Positions 26,858-34,702 of a DNA stretch of 64,000 nt are shown here, piece after piece (position 1 is the stretch's first letter; the number at the start of each line of letters is the position of its first letter). This stretch comes from CBDIDH01 sp965277595 (lineage in GTDB: Bacteria; Planctomycetota; Planctomycetia; Isosphaerales; Isosphaeraceae). Location of the stretch: assembly GCA_965277595.1 (NCBI GenBank), contig CBDIDH010000001.1, positions 248,001 to 312,000 on the forward strand, in the 5' to 3' direction. Under the pieces are notes generated by a model. That model was not told the origin of the DNA. It did not search any database and saw nothing but the letters and a program-made list of their open reading frames with translations. The translations under genes were made by a program, and so were the position numbers.

Positions 26858-27979
26858 TCAGGTGAATTTCAAGGCCCGAAGGATCGCCGCCTTGTCCACA
26901 ATTTCTTTTGAGATCGTCAAGTAATCGGGTCCGGCGGGGGGAAACGCCGAGAGTGGCTGAAAGGCCAGCCGACAACGTTCGTAGTGCATCAGGCCAAAGA
27001 GCGGCGGCCGATTTGTCTTGAGTTTTCGAAGCGTCTCGATCCCTTTCTTTAACGCCTCTCCCTCGGCCCCGGAGCCGACGCCAGCGTGGAGAGTGAGATA
27101 GCCGGCCGAGACGAGATAAACCGACTGGCCAGGTTCGTCGCCGTCGATCGGCGGGCCGATCTCGTAGTCGTGCACGACGATCTCTTCCTGAAGCTCGGTT
27201 TCCAGGTCAAGCGGGCCGGGGCGATGGGCGTCCAGCCGGGCCAGAGCCGGGGCAGGGGACCAGTCCAGGAATCGCGGCCAGTCCGTGAAGGGAGCGGCGG
27301 CGGAGACGGAACTGGTCTCGTTCAAGATCACGCGACCGCCCCCTGAATCGTCCTCGGCGATCCCGGCGCCTCGGATCACGACCGTCTTGCCTTCGAGGAA
27401 AACACTGGGATTAAACTTCTGCTTCCGCGGCAGGTGAAGAAATCCCTCAGCCGGTATTTCGGTGCCGGAGTTGATCGGAAAGACGGCCGACCAGGTCAGG
27501 CGACGCCCCGCGCTGAGCGTCTCACAATCGTCAGTCACGCGAAGGCGGAAGTCAAACGCAACGAACGCACCGGCGGCGATCTTCTTCACCACGCCGAGGC
27601 AGACGACCGCCAAGTCGGCGACGGGCCGGGTCGTCGGGGTCCAGCTCAGGCGATCAAATTCCGACTCGTCGCCCGTTTTGAGGGCGTGGCCGATCCCGCG
27701 ACCGAGCAGCCACGACCGACTCAGAAAGAAAGTGAGTCGACGACGCGAAGAGGCTGCGTCCTGGCGCTGAAAACGACCGAGTTCCTCGGCCGCCGACCGA
27801 AGCGACGAGCCCAGCCTGAGCAGCCGGAACCTTGCCGCCTCGTGCAAGGCCGTCTCGATCGTCGCTCGGGTCGATTCCGATGCGGTCGTCAGGCCGCCCA
27901 ACAGGAGTTCCTCAACCGCCCCCGTCAGGTGGTCGAGCACCGTCGCCAATTTTGGCCTTTCCCCTTCCGGCGGAAGCAT
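26858..27979 (-). CDS. Unknown protein of the MoxR-vWA-SWIM cluster
   Basis: A 373-residue soluble protein without signal peptide or recognised domain. The N-terminal ~130 residues are helical. The middle (about 140-310) is beta-rich, with strands such as VAFDFRLRVTDDCETLS and GKTVVIRGAGIAEDD. The C-terminus ends in LFGLMHYERCRLAFQPLSAFPP, probably a conserved block. It starts 5 bases after the stop of the 117-residue gene and ends 23 bases before the MoxR start, so it is firmly in the operon. It may be the adaptor or substrate-binding component, by position only. Confidence 0.7.
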   Translation of the reverse strand: MLPPEGERPKLATVLDHLTGAVEELLLGGLTTASESTRATIETALHEAARFRLLRLGSSLRSAAEELGRFQRQDAASSRRRLTFFLSRSWLLGRGIGHALKTGDESEFDRLSWTPTTRPVADLAVVCLGVVKKIAAGAFVAFDFRLRVTDDCETLSAGRRLTWSAVFPINSGTEIPAEGFLHLPRKQKFNPSVFLEGKTVVIRGAGIAEDDSGGGRVILNETSSVSAAAPFTDWPRFLDWSPAPALARLDAHRPGPLDLETELQEEIVVHDYEIGPPIDGDEPGQSVYLVSAGYLTLHAGVGSGAEGEALKKGIETLRKLKTNRPPLFGLMHYERCRLAFQPLSAFPPAGPDYLTISKEIVDKAAILRALKFT

Positions 27980-27984
27980 GGCGG

Positions 27985-28338
27985 TCAGGCATCCTCGGTT
28001 TCGGAGCAGGATTCATCAACGCCGCCTTCGTCCGGGTCTGGATCGGTGAGCAAGCTGGCAACGACTTCCAGAGTCAACATCCGGTCAAAAAGCCGGAGCG
28101 AAGTCAGAGCGCGGAGCAGGGCAGGGGCCGCGCCGCGATCGTCGGCGCGAAGAGCCTCGGCGACGGCCGTGAGTCGACCGGCCAGGTGCTCGGCGCCCGC
28201 CGTCCGAAGCTCGTCGCGCAGCGAGGTCAGGCGGCCGATGTCCCGCGGCCCCGCGGCGCGAAGCCCCCGAACCACCAGGTCGTCGGCCATCGCCTGAAGC
28301 CGTTCCAGTGCGTCGCGAAGTTCGGCGATCTCGTCCAA
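27985..28338 (-). CDS. Small helical protein of the MoxR-vWA-SWIM cluster
   Basis: A 117-residue protein, nearly all helix by composition: heptad-like Leu/Ala spacing over residues 1-90 (MDEIAELRDALERLQAMADD...), then an acidic, disordered tail (DPDPDEGGVDESCSETED). No domain recognised. The 5-base gap to the next gene indicates co-transcription. It may be a coiled-coil adaptor. The 156-base AT-rich region upstream separates it from the SWIM gene, so a second promoter there is possible. Confidence 0.65.
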   Translation of the reverse strand: MDEIAELRDALERLQAMADDLVVRGLRAAGPRDIGRLTSLRDELRTAGAEHLAGRLTAVAEALRADDRGAAPALLRALTSLRLFDRMLTLEVVASLLTDPDPDEGGVDESCSETEDA

Positions 28339-28494
28339 ATTCGACGCTCCCTGGAATCAGGTTGGACGCGCTTTTCTTGGTCATCGGGGCGGTCGATTCA
28401 AGAATGATCAATGATCAATTGCTTTTAAATTAATATTTCTTATGCATTTTGTCATTGAGTGTTCCTTTGATCATTAGTCATGATCGAGAAGGAA
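28339..28494. promoter_or_regulatory. AT-rich spacer inside the SWIM-MoxR cluster
   Basis: A notably AT-rich stretch (about 28415-28480) containing two heptamer-like units ATGATCA (28404-28417) and TGATCA palindromes. It is a plausible internal promoter for the gene at 28338 or a terminator region for the SWIM gene; neither has clear consensus. Confidence 0.35.
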
Positions 28495-29973
28495 TCACAT
28501 CGCATAAAAATCCTCGGGGATCGTCTCGGTCGGCCGCCAGTCAAGCTCACCGGCCTCGGCCCCCTTGAACCGGAGGAGGGTCTCGGTCATGGCGTCCTTG
28601 TCGAGCGCCGGCTTCCGGGCCCGGCTGGCGGTGACCCAGTCGTGAGCCGTGCCGGGGTCGATCTCGCCCGCCTGGGCAAGGCCGACGATCAGGACGAGCA
28701 GGTGCTTGCAGGGCGAACCGCGAAGGCCGCCGCAGACGTTGAGATTCTGCGTGCAACAGCCGTACGACCCTTCGGCGTCGAGCCGGCACGAGTAAACGAG
28801 CGAGGCGTCCGACTGACTCTTGACGACCCCGACAAGGTAGTCGGCCTCGACCCGAGCGAAGAGGCGGAAGCGGTCGGCCTTGAGCATCCCCAGGGCCTTG
28901 TCGAGCTTGGCCTTGTCGGCGACGGCCTGGAGCCGGTCGAGGAAGCTGGCGAAGTCCTTGGGCTGAGCGTTGCTCTTTTCGCAAGGCAAGAGCGTCAGGC
29001 GGGGGTCAACCGCGTCACCCTTCCAGACGAGTTCGGCGGGCGGATCAAAATCCCGCGGCCATTTCGTGGCATCATCAAAACGGGCGTGGTAGAGATTGAT
29101 GCCGTCAAGCCGCGCGTCGGTGAAGTCGACCCCGCAGAGGTTGGTGTAGGCGAAATAGGACTCGCGTAGGTCGGCACCGACGAACCGGGCGCGTGAGAAA
29201 TTCGTGTTGTAGGCATGGACTCGTTTCAAATCCGCGCGGCTGAAATCCGCGTCGGCGCAACGGCAGTGGGCGATGTTGGCGTCCGTGAGGTCCGCTCCGA
29301 CAAAGATGGCCTTGGCCATGCGAGCGACCTTATCGCCCTGCCAGAACTTCGCCCCGGAGAGCGTCGCGTCAGAGAGGTCGGCCGAATCAAGGAGAACACC
29401 GGAGAAGTTCACGCCGTTCAGCGCGAACCCGGTCATGCTCGCCTTGCGGAGGTCGGTGCTGGATCGCTCCTCAAGAGTTCGACGATTGAACGCCTTGACT
29501 CCGGCCTTGCCGGTCGCCAGCAAGAGGCGGGTCTTTTCGACTGAGGCCCGTTGATCCGCCTTCTGCTGCTTCCGCCGCCGGGCAATATCCTCAACCAAGG
29601 GGATCGGCAGGGCAAACGCCTCGTTCCAGGCCCGCTCGACCAGGGGGACAAGCTTCGCGCCGGACCTGGATCCTCTGTGAATCCCGACCTTGATCGTGTC
29701 GGGAAGAAGGACAGCGCCTGGATGCCTCGCGGCCACCTGACGGAAACCCAGGCCCATGCCCTTCTCAATCACGGTATCAAACGTGGTCGCGCCCCCCACG
29801 GCGGTTTCCCAGGTAAATATCGTACAGGCCCGGTTCATCGATACCTGTCGACCGCACAGATGAACCTTCAATACACGGCCATCGGGGAAATCAAATGAAG
29901 TTATAATGGTCAACTTCTCTGAACACTCGTCGACTTCCTCCAGCTCCTTGAGCGGCGTGAGTGTGGCGACCAT
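28495..29973 (-). CDS. Pentapeptide-repeat / SWIM zinc-finger fusion protein
   Basis: A 492-residue protein. After an N-terminal domain of about 130 residues (unassigned, VKVGIHRGSRSGAKLVPLVERAW) comes a pentapeptide-repeat quadrilateral beta-helix (about 165-310: A[D/N]Lxx units such as FVGADLTDANIAH, FSRADLKRV, FVGADLRESYF). A helical stretch follows. Around 405-430 lies a SWIM-type zinc site, CCTQNLNVCGG followed by SPCKHLLVLIVG, with the characteristic CKH. SWIM domains bind DNA or protein. The separate SWIM protein of the MoxR-vWA neighbourhoods is usual; its fusion to pentapeptide repeats is unusual in my experience. First gene of the cluster; ATG 29973 chosen over 30042. Confidence 0.75.
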   Translation of the reverse strand: MVATLTPLKELEEVDECSEKLTIITSFDFPDGRVLKVHLCGRQVSMNRACTIFTWETAVGGATTFDTVIEKGMGLGFRQVAARHPGAVLLPDTIKVGIHRGSRSGAKLVPLVERAWNEAFALPIPLVEDIARRRKQQKADQRASVEKTRLLLATGKAGVKAFNRRTLEERSSTDLRKASMTGFALNGVNFSGVLLDSADLSDATLSGAKFWQGDKVARMAKAIFVGADLTDANIAHCRCADADFSRADLKRVHAYNTNFSRARFVGADLRESYFAYTNLCGVDFTDARLDGINLYHARFDDATKWPRDFDPPAELVWKGDAVDPRLTLLPCEKSNAQPKDFASFLDRLQAVADKAKLDKALGMLKADRFRLFARVEADYLVGVVKSQSDASLVYSCRLDAEGSYGCCTQNLNVCGGLRGSPCKHLLVLIVGLAQAGEIDPGTAHDWVTASRARKPALDKDAMTETLLRFKGAEAGELDWRPTETIPEDFYAM

Positions 29974-30188
29974 CGATTGATGACCTCCCAGGGGCACGGC
30001 CAGACAAATCAACCACAGAGATCGGCAATTATCAGAGCCCAACCGGTCGGCCGCAATGGTCTTCTCCAGACCTCCGACGGGCCTATAGTGTACACCCTAA
30101 CATGATGCCTGGAACACCGCAAGGCGCGACTTTGGAATCGCTAGAGAATGCGATTTGGAACGGACCGACGGTTCAAAGCAGGAAACGT

Positions 30189-31631
30189 TTAGCGCGATCG
30201 GTGAGCGGAAGTGAAGTGCTCGTCGGCAATGAGAGGACGAATTGTCGATTCGAAGCGGCCGTCGCAGAGGAAGTGTTGCAGGGCGTTGTCGCAAAGCTCG
30301 TTGACAATCGCCGCCATGATCATACCCTGATCGATCGCCAGAACGCCTTCGGCCAGGGCGCCCGTGGTGACGTCGACAGAGTCGCGAAAGCCGTACTCAC
30401 TGTAAATGGGGCGGAACCGGCCTTCGAGGGTTCGAAGGTTCTCCATCGCCTCGTGTGGAAAAAAGGCGAGGGCAAGAAACGAGGCGTGAGGGGTGACGAC
30501 GCCGTCAAGAATCGCGCCTTTGAGTCCCTGGCCGGAGATGTTGTAGGTCCGATAGCCTTCGACTTCCGTGCCAAGGTCCTCGACACCGTAGGTCTGGTAG
30601 CCTCCCGACGGGTTAAGCGCGGGGGAGAACCCCCAGACTCCATAACGGCGGACGTCAAGCCCTTGTTCGATCTGCGCCTGGGCATAGAGCGGATGATTAA
30701 TCCCCCAGCTTGAGGGCGCCCAGGCCGCCTCGGGAACGAAAAGAGGCACCATCAGTGCCTCAAAGAGACTGCCGCCCCAGCTTGGCACGATCTTCATGCC
30801 GCGGTGCTCGTAGTGTCCCTCAAAGATGGCGACACCGTGGTAAAACCGATCGTCGCCGACCGGCGTCTTGTGCTGGGCAGCGTAGCCGGTCGGCAGGGTC
30901 CGGTACAACCGATAATAATGCTCGGCGGGAACCTGCCCGCGAGCGATCGCCACGTAACTGGCAATCCTTGGCTCGGTGTTGATCATCCCGTAGGTCGGGC
31001 TGAACGTGCCTTCGTCGGGAAAGTACCCGCCGCGAAGTTGCCCAGGCTGCTTGAACGGATGATCGGCGTGAAACGGCAGATAGAAAAAGCCGAAGTCCAT
31101 CGGCGCCAGGATGGCTTCGGTCCGCTCAAGGAAGGTCGGCCGGGCCTTGCCCACCATCATCAACGCCGCCGCCATCCAGCCATTATCCACCGTCGAAAGA
31201 TAGGGCCGACGCCGGGCCACCGGTTCACCCGTCGCCGGGTCGTACCAGTTGAAAAAAAACCCGCGCTCCCTCTTGAGCCTGGCGATCGCCGCGAGGGCCC
31301 GGTCGAGCCTTCGTTCCGATTCCTCAGCGTCAATCAGGCCGAGTCGTTCGGCCGCGAGAATCGACCATAGATAGGCAGCCATGTCCGTCGGCGAGGCTGT
31401 CCGATCAGGGGCCGCCGAACCATCGTCATGAATCACGAGCTTGTCGGCGGCGAGACCATTGGGATGCGTCAACGCCTCGAACGAATGCCAGGTGTCGCGT
31501 GCATAACGTCGGAGAGCCTGGCGGTCGTGGTCGGTCAGGCCCCCCGGTTCGGCCCCCTCAATCGCAGACGCGGACACGCTCACGATCCACACCCCAATCG
31601 CCATCACCACCGCAACGCGGCCAATCTTCAT
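30189..31631 (-). CDS. Secreted DUF3131 protein
   Basis: A 480-residue exported protein with signal peptide MKIGRVAVVMAIGVWIVSVSASA. Residues about 35-440 match the DUF3131 / glucoamylase-like (alpha/alpha)6 type: RYARDTWHSFEALTHPNGLAADKL, TDMAAYLWSILAAERLGLI, LSTVDNGWMAAALMMV, YGVWGFSPALNPSGGYQTYGVED and AFFPHEAMENLRTLE. Such proteins are thought to act on polysaccharides; no activity is shown for this one. A longer start at 31979 would put 116 odd residues before the signal peptide, so ATG 31631 is preferred. It is a single gene downstream of a divergent promoter region. Confidence 0.8.
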   Translation of the reverse strand: MKIGRVAVVMAIGVWIVSVSASAIEGAEPGGLTDHDRQALRRYARDTWHSFEALTHPNGLAADKLVIHDDGSAAPDRTASPTDMAAYLWSILAAERLGLIDAEESERRLDRALAAIARLKRERGFFFNWYDPATGEPVARRRPYLSTVDNGWMAAALMMVGKARPTFLERTEAILAPMDFGFFYLPFHADHPFKQPGQLRGGYFPDEGTFSPTYGMINTEPRIASYVAIARGQVPAEHYYRLYRTLPTGYAAQHKTPVGDDRFYHGVAIFEGHYEHRGMKIVPSWGGSLFEALMVPLFVPEAAWAPSSWGINHPLYAQAQIEQGLDVRRYGVWGFSPALNPSGGYQTYGVEDLGTEVEGYRTYNISGQGLKGAILDGVVTPHASFLALAFFPHEAMENLRTLEGRFRPIYSEYGFRDSVDVTTGALAEGVLAIDQGMIMAAIVNELCDNALQHFLCDGRFESTIRPLIADEHFTSAHRSR

Positions 31632-32009
31632 CAAGAATCGCCCCCGGTTTGCCTCGTGAACGCCTTGAGCGAGCGAATCGCGTGCCCCAATCACAAAAAC
31701 TCTTGTTGAAAAGATCGGCCGGTCAGGTTGCCCCGTCAAGATCTCCGCGAGATCAGACATCCCTTTGTTTTCCAAACGAACCCACGGAAACGCCAACCGC
31801 CGCGCCAACAGTACCGAGACGGCACGCGATCTGCTTGAAAGAATATCGAATGATCTGTTTCTTCCGCACCACCGGCCTTCGCCGATTTTGCCGGAAAAAC
31901 GCAACACGAACCGTGCCAAAGCGCGATCAAAAGCGTAGCATGGTAGGTGAGTAAGCAAGTCGGCATCATCCTCTGACATGGCAACCTCGACGGCCGGGGA
32001 CTTTCTGAC
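31632..32009. other. Divergent promoter region, nothing firm recognised
   Basis: About 380 bases between the DUF3131 gene (minus) and the YxWxGxW gene (plus). Open frames here have no ribosome site and odd composition. It probably contains both promoters; I could not place -35/-10 boxes with confidence. Confidence 0.35.
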
Positions 32010-33110
32010 ATGCGACGCACACCGAGACGCTGGTCAACGCTTGGCCTCTTCACGCTCGGACTCGCAGCGCTTCCAGTCTCGGCCTGGGGAGCCGGTCCGC
32101 CCGACTGGGTAAGCCTCGTTCGCAAGGATGACAACTTCGATCAGGCCTGGGCCATCGATCCGAATTCCGGTCATGAAGCTCTTCCCGAACCCGCCGCTAG
32201 CGTGACCGCCGTCGAGCGATCTCCCCGATCACCCCTGCCGCCGATCGTCGAGAACCCCCTGGGCAAGCCCCCCACTCCCGACGCGACCTGGGTTCGCGGT
32301 TACTGGCGTTGGGACGTCCTCCGTAGCGATTTCGCCTGGGTTCCCGGCGCCTGGGTCTCGACCCCTCCAGGCCGGTTCTGGGTCGACGGCGACTGGAAGC
32401 GCGACGACCGCGGCTGGTATCGCGTCGCCGGCTTCTGGAGCACGCGACGACAACCCGCCGCGTCTTCGAATGCCGTCGTCGACACCCCGCCCCCCGCCTC
32501 GGCTGTCCCCACCTCGTACACAACCCGAACGGTCGCTCGTCGACAGATCGTCAGCGCGGATAATACGCAGACGATGACCCTTCCATTGCCCTCGGCGACC
32601 GTTCCCGAGGCGGTCCCGCCCTTGACGTCAACAACGACAACACTCAATCCCTCTCAACAACTGGACGACCCGAATCTCGTCGTGCCGACGCCTCAATCGG
32701 TCGAATCGGTTCCGGCGACTGTCGTCGAGACCCCCGCGCCCCAGGTTCCCACGCAAGGCGCGCCGGTTTATGTCTCGCCGACGGCCTCGGTCGTCGCCCT
32801 CGCCGATCAACTCGCGGGACAGGCGGCGGCCTTTGAGCAGGTCTTCGGCCGGACGGCTCGGGTCACTCCCGGCGGCGGCTCCTTCCTCGCCGAAGCCCGA
32901 CAGATCCGAAGCGCCGCGATGAGTCTCCGCCAGGCCGCCTCGGCGGGCGATCTCTACTCGACGACGCAGGCTTATAATCAGGTCAATTACGCCTGGCAGC
33001 GGATGGCGAACCGCGTCAACCAGATTTCCCCGGGTCGGACCGGCCCAAACATCCAGCAAATCTGGCTGATGGGTGGCACCACCGCACAGATTGGCGGCCT
33101 CTTGCGGTGA
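32010..33110 (+). CDS. Secreted protein with YxWxGxW-type repeats
   Basis: A 366-residue exported protein with signal peptide MRRTPRRWSTLGLFTLGLAALPVSAWG. Residues about 90-155 contain three Trp-rich units of the YXWXGXW class (WVRGYWRWD, WVPGAWVSTPPGRFWVDGDW, WYRVAGFW). A long Thr/Pro/Val-rich linker (about 155-260) follows, then a helical C-terminal domain (about 265-360: ADQLAGQAAAFEQVFGRTARV). It may bind the cell wall or surface polymer through the Trp repeats, by analogy only. Single gene. Confidence 0.7.
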   Translation: MRRTPRRWSTLGLFTLGLAALPVSAWGAGPPDWVSLVRKDDNFDQAWAIDPNSGHEALPEPAASVTAVERSPRSPLPPIVENPLGKPPTPDATWVRGYWRWDVLRSDFAWVPGAWVSTPPGRFWVDGDWKRDDRGWYRVAGFWSTRRQPAASSNAVVDTPPPASAVPTSYTTRTVARRQIVSADNTQTMTLPLPSATVPEAVPPLTSTTTTLNPSQQLDDPNLVVPTPQSVESVPATVVETPAPQVPTQGAPVYVSPTASVVALADQLAGQAAAFEQVFGRTARVTPGGGSFLAEARQIRSAAMSLRQAASAGDLYSTTQAYNQVNYAWQRMANRVNQISPGRTGPNIQQIWLMGGTTAQIGGLLR

Positions 33111-33223
33111 GTGACGAAAAGACAGCTGCTCCGGAAAAGACAGTCGAGGTCAGGTTAGCGACTCTCCATCCCCGCCTTACCAAAATGCTTGATCTCCAAT
33201 CCTCAGCCTGATCATTGAGATTT

Positions 33224-34465
33224 CTAGGGCTCTCCTCGGTAACGCTTTCGCTTGCCACGCTTAGCAGGTTCTGAAACCTCAACCGGGCCCGCAGCCCAAT
33301 TCGGCATCGAACGGTGCATGAACTCGTCAAACATGGGCACCGTAAACGCGGTGTCTCCATGCTGAGGACTGAAGATCATCCCTTTCTTGATGAGAGTATT
33401 CCTGAGCGGTCCCGCCGAGGTGACATCCATGTGTAAAGATTGCGCGATGTCACCCGAACGATGAGGCCCCGGTCCAAGTTCCGCCATGGCCCGCATATAT
33501 TCCTTTTCACGCGGGGTCAGCCGGTCGATGCGCACTCGAAAGAACCCTTCGTCGAGTTCCTGAAGAGCGTTCACAGTTGCCTTTTTGACATCGTTCATGG
33601 TGATCGGGGAATTTTCCGCCGAGTTCCAGGTATGAAACCCCCACTCCTGAAGAAAATAGGGATAGCCTTTGGTCTGGTCTCGGATCAAGAAGAGCGCTTC
33701 TTCACTGATCTCGGCGCCCTCCCGTGTTACCGGGGTCAAAATAGCATTCCTGGCGGCATCATCGGAAAGCTGTCCCACGTCCGGATAGCTGAAGAGTCGC
33801 TCGGCGTAGGATTTTGCCTCCCCGGCGAGGCCCGCAAGCTGGGGCAGGCCGGCACCAAACAGGAGAAAAGGGAGATTCTTCTGTCCCATCCTGTGAACCG
33901 CACCGATGAGCGCACTCAGGTCTTCCGTAGAGAGATATTGCAATTCGTCGATAAAGAGAACCACGGGCTTACCAGCTTCCCTCGCGGCATCCGCCACGGC
34001 GACGAGCAATTCCGGAAGGTCCGATTCCAAACTGCCAGTATCGGCGACTCCAGCTTCCGCCTGAACACCAAATCCGACATCACCGATATCAACTTTGAAC
34101 ACGCTTGCAAACGAACGAAGTATCCCCAGCCCGCGTCTGGCGATGACTTTGGCCTTCTCCGCCCGACTCAATCTCAATAAAAGCGACCTTAAAGGCGGAA
34201 CGAGCATCTGGGCGAGTCGTCGGTCTTCAGGGGCCTCAAGAATCACGGACTCGTAACCTGTTCTGCCTGCAATTTCATCAATTCGATTCAGGAGAACAGT
34301 CTTCCCGACCCCTCGAAGCCCTAGCAATATTTGGCTTTTGGCGGAACGCCCTATCTTGACGCGCCCCAATGCGATCGTCGCGTCGTTCAAAATCTTGTCA
34401 CGACCGGCCATCTCTGGAGGTTGCGTCCCAGCGCCTGGAGCAAACGGGTTCTTAATCGGGTCCAT
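33224..34465 (-). CDS. AAA+ ATPase with C-terminal winged helix
   Basis: A 413-residue protein resembling archaeal-type/Orc1-Cdc6-like ATPases. Walker A is LGLRGVGKTVLLNRI (about 48-62), Walker B PVVLFIDELQYL (about 170), a GAGLPQL sensor-like strand, and a lid domain; residues about 310-385 form a winged helix (TPREKEYMRAMAELGP, GDIAQSLHMDVTSAGPLRNTLIKKGMI). The tail is basic (KRGKRKRYRGEP). ATG 34465 has AAGGTGA upstream and is preferred over GTG 34471. A perfect 12-bp inverted repeat lies 21 bases upstream of the start, suggesting autoregulation or a dedicated binding site. Function is unknown; some relatives occur in mobile or defence loci, but no such partner is adjacent. Confidence 0.82.
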   Translation of the reverse strand: MDPIKNPFAPGAGTQPPEMAGRDKILNDATIALGRVKIGRSAKSQILLGLRGVGKTVLLNRIDEIAGRTGYESVILEAPEDRRLAQMLVPPLRSLLLRLSRAEKAKVIARRGLGILRSFASVFKVDIGDVGFGVQAEAGVADTGSLESDLPELLVAVADAAREAGKPVVLFIDELQYLSTEDLSALIGAVHRMGQKNLPFLLFGAGLPQLAGLAGEAKSYAERLFSYPDVGQLSDDAARNAILTPVTREGAEISEEALFLIRDQTKGYPYFLQEWGFHTWNSAENSPITMNDVKKATVNALQELDEGFFRVRIDRLTPREKEYMRAMAELGPGPHRSGDIAQSLHMDVTSAGPLRNTLIKKGMIFSPQHGDTAFTVPMFDEFMHRSMPNWAAGPVEVSEPAKRGKRKRYRGEP

Positions 34466-34485
34466 GGTCACCTTACGCAGTTATT

Positions 34486-34516
34486 GCGAGTTTATCGTCT
34501 TGGCCGATAAACTCGC
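34486..34516. promoter_or_regulatory. Perfect 12-bp inverted repeat upstream of the AAA+ gene
   Basis: GCGAGTTTATCG (34486-34497) and CGATAAACTCGC (34505-34516) separated by 7 bases. It lies 21 bases before the ATG of the AAA+/winged-helix gene, where a repressor would occlude the promoter or ribosome site. It could instead form an mRNA hairpin in the leader. Confidence 0.65.
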
Positions 34517-34702
34517 TAAGATCCCACTAACTTTAAGTCTTCGAGCCAAAAAATCAAGTCCTCTACCGTCGTTCTTGAACGGATCGTTGCCCTGTTCCCG
34601 CCCGAGATCCCGCCGGGTTATGATGTTGAAGACTGCCGACCGGCAAGCCAAGGCAAGACAAGGCAGGTCGCGACTCACCCGCGCGGAGCGTTTTGAAAAA
34701 CG

